A DNA stretch of 7,954 nucleotides from Sphingobium sp. (GTDB lineage: Bacteria > Pseudomonadota > Alphaproteobacteria > Sphingomonadales > Sphingomonadaceae), in NCBI GenBank assembly GCA_030148625.1, contig JASBTC010000304.1, positions 1-7,954 on the forward strand, read 5' to 3'. Numbering within the stretch: position 1 is the first letter of the stretch; each line of letters opens with the position of its first letter. Below, one piece after another: positions 5,965 through 7,954 of this stretch. The translations under genes and the position numbers were made by a program. The notes under the pieces are model-generated. The model ran no database searches, was not told where the DNA came from, and saw only the letters and a list, made by a program, of their open reading frames with translations.

Positions 5965-7524
5965 ATGCGGGGTTCGGGGCCATTCTGGCGGTTGCTGAGC
6001 GAGGCGCGGCGCGCCAATCTGCACGATGAAGGCGCATCGCCGCCGCTCCGCATGGCGCAGGGCATCACCCGCCGCCGCGCGCTTGCCGCGCTCGCCGCCG
6101 CCGGCACGATCCCGATCATCGGCTGGCCGCAACCGCTTCGCGCGCGTGAAGCGATGCGAGTCGTCGTCATCGGCGGCGGTCTTGCCGGCCTGACCGCGCT
6201 CGACAGCCTCGTCGCCAACGGCATCGACGCGAAGCTGTACGAAGCGCGCGGCCGTCTCGGCGGGCGTGTGCTGACCGCCAACAATGCGCCCGAACCCGGC
6301 CTCAACATCGAGGATGGCGGCAATCTCATCAACACCGACCATGACGACATGCTGAAGCTGGCCGAGCGCTTCGGCATCACGCTGATCGATCGCAAGCCGA
6401 TGCCGGCGCACAGCTGCTATGTCGTCGACGGCAAGCTGCTCGACGATGCCGGGCTGATCCGCGACCTGCGCGCGATCGCCGGGCAGATCTCGAAGGACGC
6501 AGCCGAGCTCGACGGCAATTATGACGTCATGGCGCCGAAGTTCGATGCGATGTCGGTCACCCAATATCTCGACGGCCATAGCGCGCTGCTGACCCCGCAG
6601 GTCCGTGCGCTGCTCGAAGCCACGATCCGGACCGAGTTCGGCGCCGAGCCGCACCAGGCCTCGGCGATCGAATTGCTGTTCAACCTGCCCGTCGTCGATG
6701 GCGCCCAGGCCGAGCTGATCTCGTCGAGCGACGAGCGCTATATCCTGACCGGCGGCTCATCGAGCGTGGTCGAGGCGCTGTCGAAGCCGCTGCTGCCGCG
6801 GATCGCCACCGGCCACGCGCTGACCGCGATCGAGCGTGCGGGCGAGCGCGTGAAATTGCGCTTCGCCAATGGCGCCACCGACGAGGCCGACCGCGTCGTC
6901 GTGACCGTCCCGGCGCCGCTGATGCGCACCATCGATTATGGCGACCTGCTGCCCGACAGCTGGCGCGCGCTGGTCGCCGAGATCGATTGCGGCCGCAACG
7001 AGAAGATCAATGCCGGCTACGCCACGCGGAGCTGGGAGGCACAGACCGGTCCGGCTGGATCCGCCTGGGCGGTCGAGACGAAGGGGCCGGGGGTCTTTTC
7101 CGAATTCTGGGATGCCAGTTCGGGGCAGCCGGGTGCGGCGGGCGTGCTGACCTGGTTCTTCGGCGGCGATCAGGTCGATGCGCTGATGGCGGGCGAGGTT
7201 GAACCGATGCTCCGTCGCGCCGAAGCCGCCATCGCACCTGCGGTGCCGGGGCTTGCAGGGCGCACGATGCGGCGCAGCGCCTGGGGCAAGGATCCCTTTG
7301 CGCGCGGCGCCTATTCCACCTTCGCCCCCGGTCAGCTCACCCGCTTCGCCGGCCATGTCTGGCTGGAGGAGGAAGGCGTCGTGACGCCACCGGTGCCTGC
7401 GGGCCCCATTCTCTTTGCCGGAGAGCATCTGTCGGACGCGTTTCCGGGATATATGAATGGCGGGGCGCAGACGGGGCGTCTGGCCGCGGAAGCGGTGCTG
7501 ACGAGCCTTGCCGTGAAGGCTTAG
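5965..7524 (+). CDS. Tat-exported flavin amine oxidase (FAD-dependent)
   Basis: The 519-residue protein has a long N-region, then the twin-arginine motif TRRRAL (35-40) and a hydrophobic stretch (39-53), with likely cleavage near 60-63. It therefore probably folds with FAD in the cytoplasm and is exported by Tat. The mature part begins with the FAD Rossmann site RVVVIGGGLAGL (65-76), with Glu93 for the ribose and then GRLGGRV (96-102). A Lys in NEKINAGY (345-352) may match the lysine near N5 in monoamine oxidases. The C-terminal FAD motif is LFAGEHLSDAFPGYMNGG (483-500). Family members oxidise primary or secondary amines or amino acids to imines with release of peroxide; the substrate cannot be read here. 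The start at 5965 is set by the GGGGGAG site. An ATG at 6052 (Met30) would give a more usual short Tat leader. A tail-to-tail paralogue lies at 7669-7954. Confidence 0.88.
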   Translation: MRGSGPFWRLLSEARRANLHDEGASPPLRMAQGITRRRALAALAAAGTIPIIGWPQPLRAREAMRVVVIGGGLAGLTALDSLVANGIDAKLYEARGRLGGRVLTANNAPEPGLNIEDGGNLINTDHDDMLKLAERFGITLIDRKPMPAHSCYVVDGKLLDDAGLIRDLRAIAGQISKDAAELDGNYDVMAPKFDAMSVTQYLDGHSALLTPQVRALLEATIRTEFGAEPHQASAIELLFNLPVVDGAQAELISSSDERYILTGGSSSVVEALSKPLLPRIATGHALTAIERAGERVKLRFANGATDEADRVVVTVPAPLMRTIDYGDLLPDSWRALVAEIDCGRNEKINAGYATRSWEAQTGPAGSAWAVETKGPGVFSEFWDASSGQPGAAGVLTWFFGGDQVDALMAGEVEPMLRRAEAAIAPAVPGLAGRTMRRSAWGKDPFARGAYSTFAPGQLTRFAGHVWLEEEGVVTPPVPAGPILFAGEHLSDAFPGYMNGGAQTGRLAAEAVLTSLAVKA

Positions 7525-7529
7525 CTCCA

Positions 7530-7581
7530 AATTCCTCCCTGAAGGGGAGGGGGACCATGCCGTCAGGCATGGTGGAGGGGT
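7530..7581 (+). repeat. Left unit of the palindrome, hairpin variant A
   Basis: This 52-base unit consists of the 27-base arm, a variable hairpin tip ATGCC/GTCA/GGCAT (7557-7570) and the conserved tail GGTGGAGGGGT (7571-7581). Together with flanking ACC/GGT the hairpin has an 8-base stem (7554-7561 with 7566-7573). The arm also contains its own short stem, CCTCCC/GGGAGG (7534-7550). Confidence 0.8.
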
Positions 7582-7610
7582 AAGCCGCAGAGCGGCGACT
7601 GCGTCGCCCA

Positions 7611-7659
7611 ACCCCACCACCGTCCTTCGGACGGTCCCCCTCCCCTTCAGGGAGGAATT
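7611..7659 (-). repeat. Right unit of the palindrome, hairpin variant B
   Basis: Read on the minus strand, this 49-base unit has the same 27-base arm, then a different hairpin tip GTCC/GAA/GGAC (7632-7622), then the tail GGTGGTGGGGT, which differs from the left tail at one base. The stem with flanking ACC/GGT is 7 bases (7619-7625 with 7629-7635). Both sides of the stem differ from the left unit, yet pairing is kept. Confidence 0.8.
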
Positions 7660-7668
7660 ACCGGAACG

Positions 7669-7954
7669 TCACGCCTTCACGGCAAGACTTGTCAGCACGG
7701 CTTCCGCCGCGAGGCGCCCGGGCTGCGCGCCACCGTTCATATAGCCGGGGAAGGCATCGGACAGATGCTCGCCCGCGAAGACGATCGGGCCGGCGGGCGC
7801 GGGCGGCGTCACCACGCCGTCCTCCTCCAGCCAGAAATGACCTGCGAAGCGCGTCAACTGGCCCGGCGCGAAATTGGAATAGCCGCCGCGCGCGAAGGGA
7901 TCCTTCGCCCAGGCGGTGCGCCGCATCGAGCGCGCGGCAAGCCCCGGCACCGCC
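7669..7954 (-). CDS. Second flavin amine oxidase, 3' part only (cut by window edge)
   Basis: The minus-strand frame is open to the window edge, and its start lies beyond position 7954. An in-window GTG at 7950 encodes the Val of AVPGLAARSMRR and is not a start. The visible C-terminal 94 residues match residues 426-519 of the plus-strand oxidase at 83 of 94 positions. They include the FAD-binding stretch FAGEHLSDAFPGYMNGG and the same last nine residues TSLAVKA-type end. The stops differ (TGA here, TAG in the other copy). The differences are mostly conservative; Val to Phe in AGHFW and Thr to Pro in AQPGR are the least so. The same family and probably similar chemistry are expected. Whether it also has a Tat leader is not visible. 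No frameshift or stop is seen in the visible part. Confidence 0.9.
   Translation of the reverse strand, partial: AVPGLAARSMRRTAWAKDPFARGGYSNFAPGQLTRFAGHFWLEEDGVVTPPAPAGPIVFAGEHLSDAFPGYMNGGAQPGRLAAEAVLTSLAVKA

Larger units (their letters stand above)
7530..7659. repeat. Composite palindrome (REPIN-like), probable bidirectional terminator
   Basis: A 130-base element nearly fills the gap between the convergent oxidase genes. Its outer arms, 7530-7556 and 7633-7659, are perfect 27-base inverted copies (AATTCCTCCC...GGGGGACC and its complement). Inside are a hairpin at 7554-7573, a second at 7619-7635, an imperfect pairing of 7571-7581 with 7611-7621 (10 of 11), and two overlapping central hairpins: GCCGC/GCGGC at 7584-7596 and GGCGAC/GTCGCC at 7594-7608. 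The whole can fold as one long stem or as several branches. Two inverted palindromic units with a spacer are the layout of REPINs, which RAYT transposases mobilise in other bacteria. From memory, similar sequences are common between genes in sphingomonads. The position between two stop codons also suits a shared 3' end signal. Confidence 0.85.

Noticed and set aside
4871..5998. Plus-strand open frame of 375 codons opposite hisC
   Set aside because: Composition is that of an antisense shadow, and it would overlap both hisC and the start of the oxidase gene.
7669..7950. Small separate gene of 93 codons starting at GTG 7950
   Set aside because: The frame stays open past it to the window edge and the sequence aligns with the interior of the full-length oxidase, so it is a partial gene.

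Overview
The window is GC-rich, densely coded DNA with an alphaproteobacterial gene content. I infer a sphingomonad (Sphingomonas or a close relative) from four things: the zinc-ribbon/ftsE/ftsX/DUF218/plsC neighbourhood, the hisC-tyrA pair, weak Shine-Dalgarno signals, and a palindromic intergenic repeat of a kind I associate from memory with sphingomonads. No rRNA, tRNA, CRISPR array, phage gene or transposase gene is visible. No gap between genes exceeds about 190 bases.

Left block (48-3844). A minus-strand gene encodes a zinc-ribbon, single-pass membrane protein. About 185 bases away and divergent from it lies a plus-strand run of four genes: ftsE, ftsX, a DUF218/YdcF-family membrane protein and a PlsC-type acyltransferase. 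All three junctions in this run are 4-base stop/start overlaps (ATGA, GTGA, GTGA), so it reads as one translationally coupled operon. It joins the FtsEX division ABC transporter to two envelope-lipid-type functions.

Middle block (3879-5887). On the minus strand, hisC (histidinol-phosphate/aromatic aminotransferase) runs into tyrA/tyrC (prephenate/arogenate dehydrogenase) through a one-base TGATG overlap. Together they can cover the end of tyrosine synthesis plus one step of histidine synthesis. The pair converges on plsC, with a short hairpin between.

Right block (5965-7954). A plus-strand gene encodes a flavin amine oxidase with a twin-arginine export signal. Tail to tail with it, on the minus strand and cut by the window edge, is a paralogue. 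Its 94 visible C-terminal residues are 83/94 identical to the first, yet 35 of those 83 shared residues use a different codon, so the pair is old and held by selection. The 144-base gap between them is almost filled by a 130-base composite palindrome. It consists of two inverted copies of one unit of about 50 bases with perfect 27-base outer arms. Each unit carries a hairpin of different sequence but conserved pairing.

Most of the window is ordinary core genome. The features most worth a second look are the palindrome with its covarying hairpins, the uneven divergence between the two oxidase copies, and the fully overlapping ftsEX-DUF218-plsC operon. I see no defence system or other clearly new multi-gene system.
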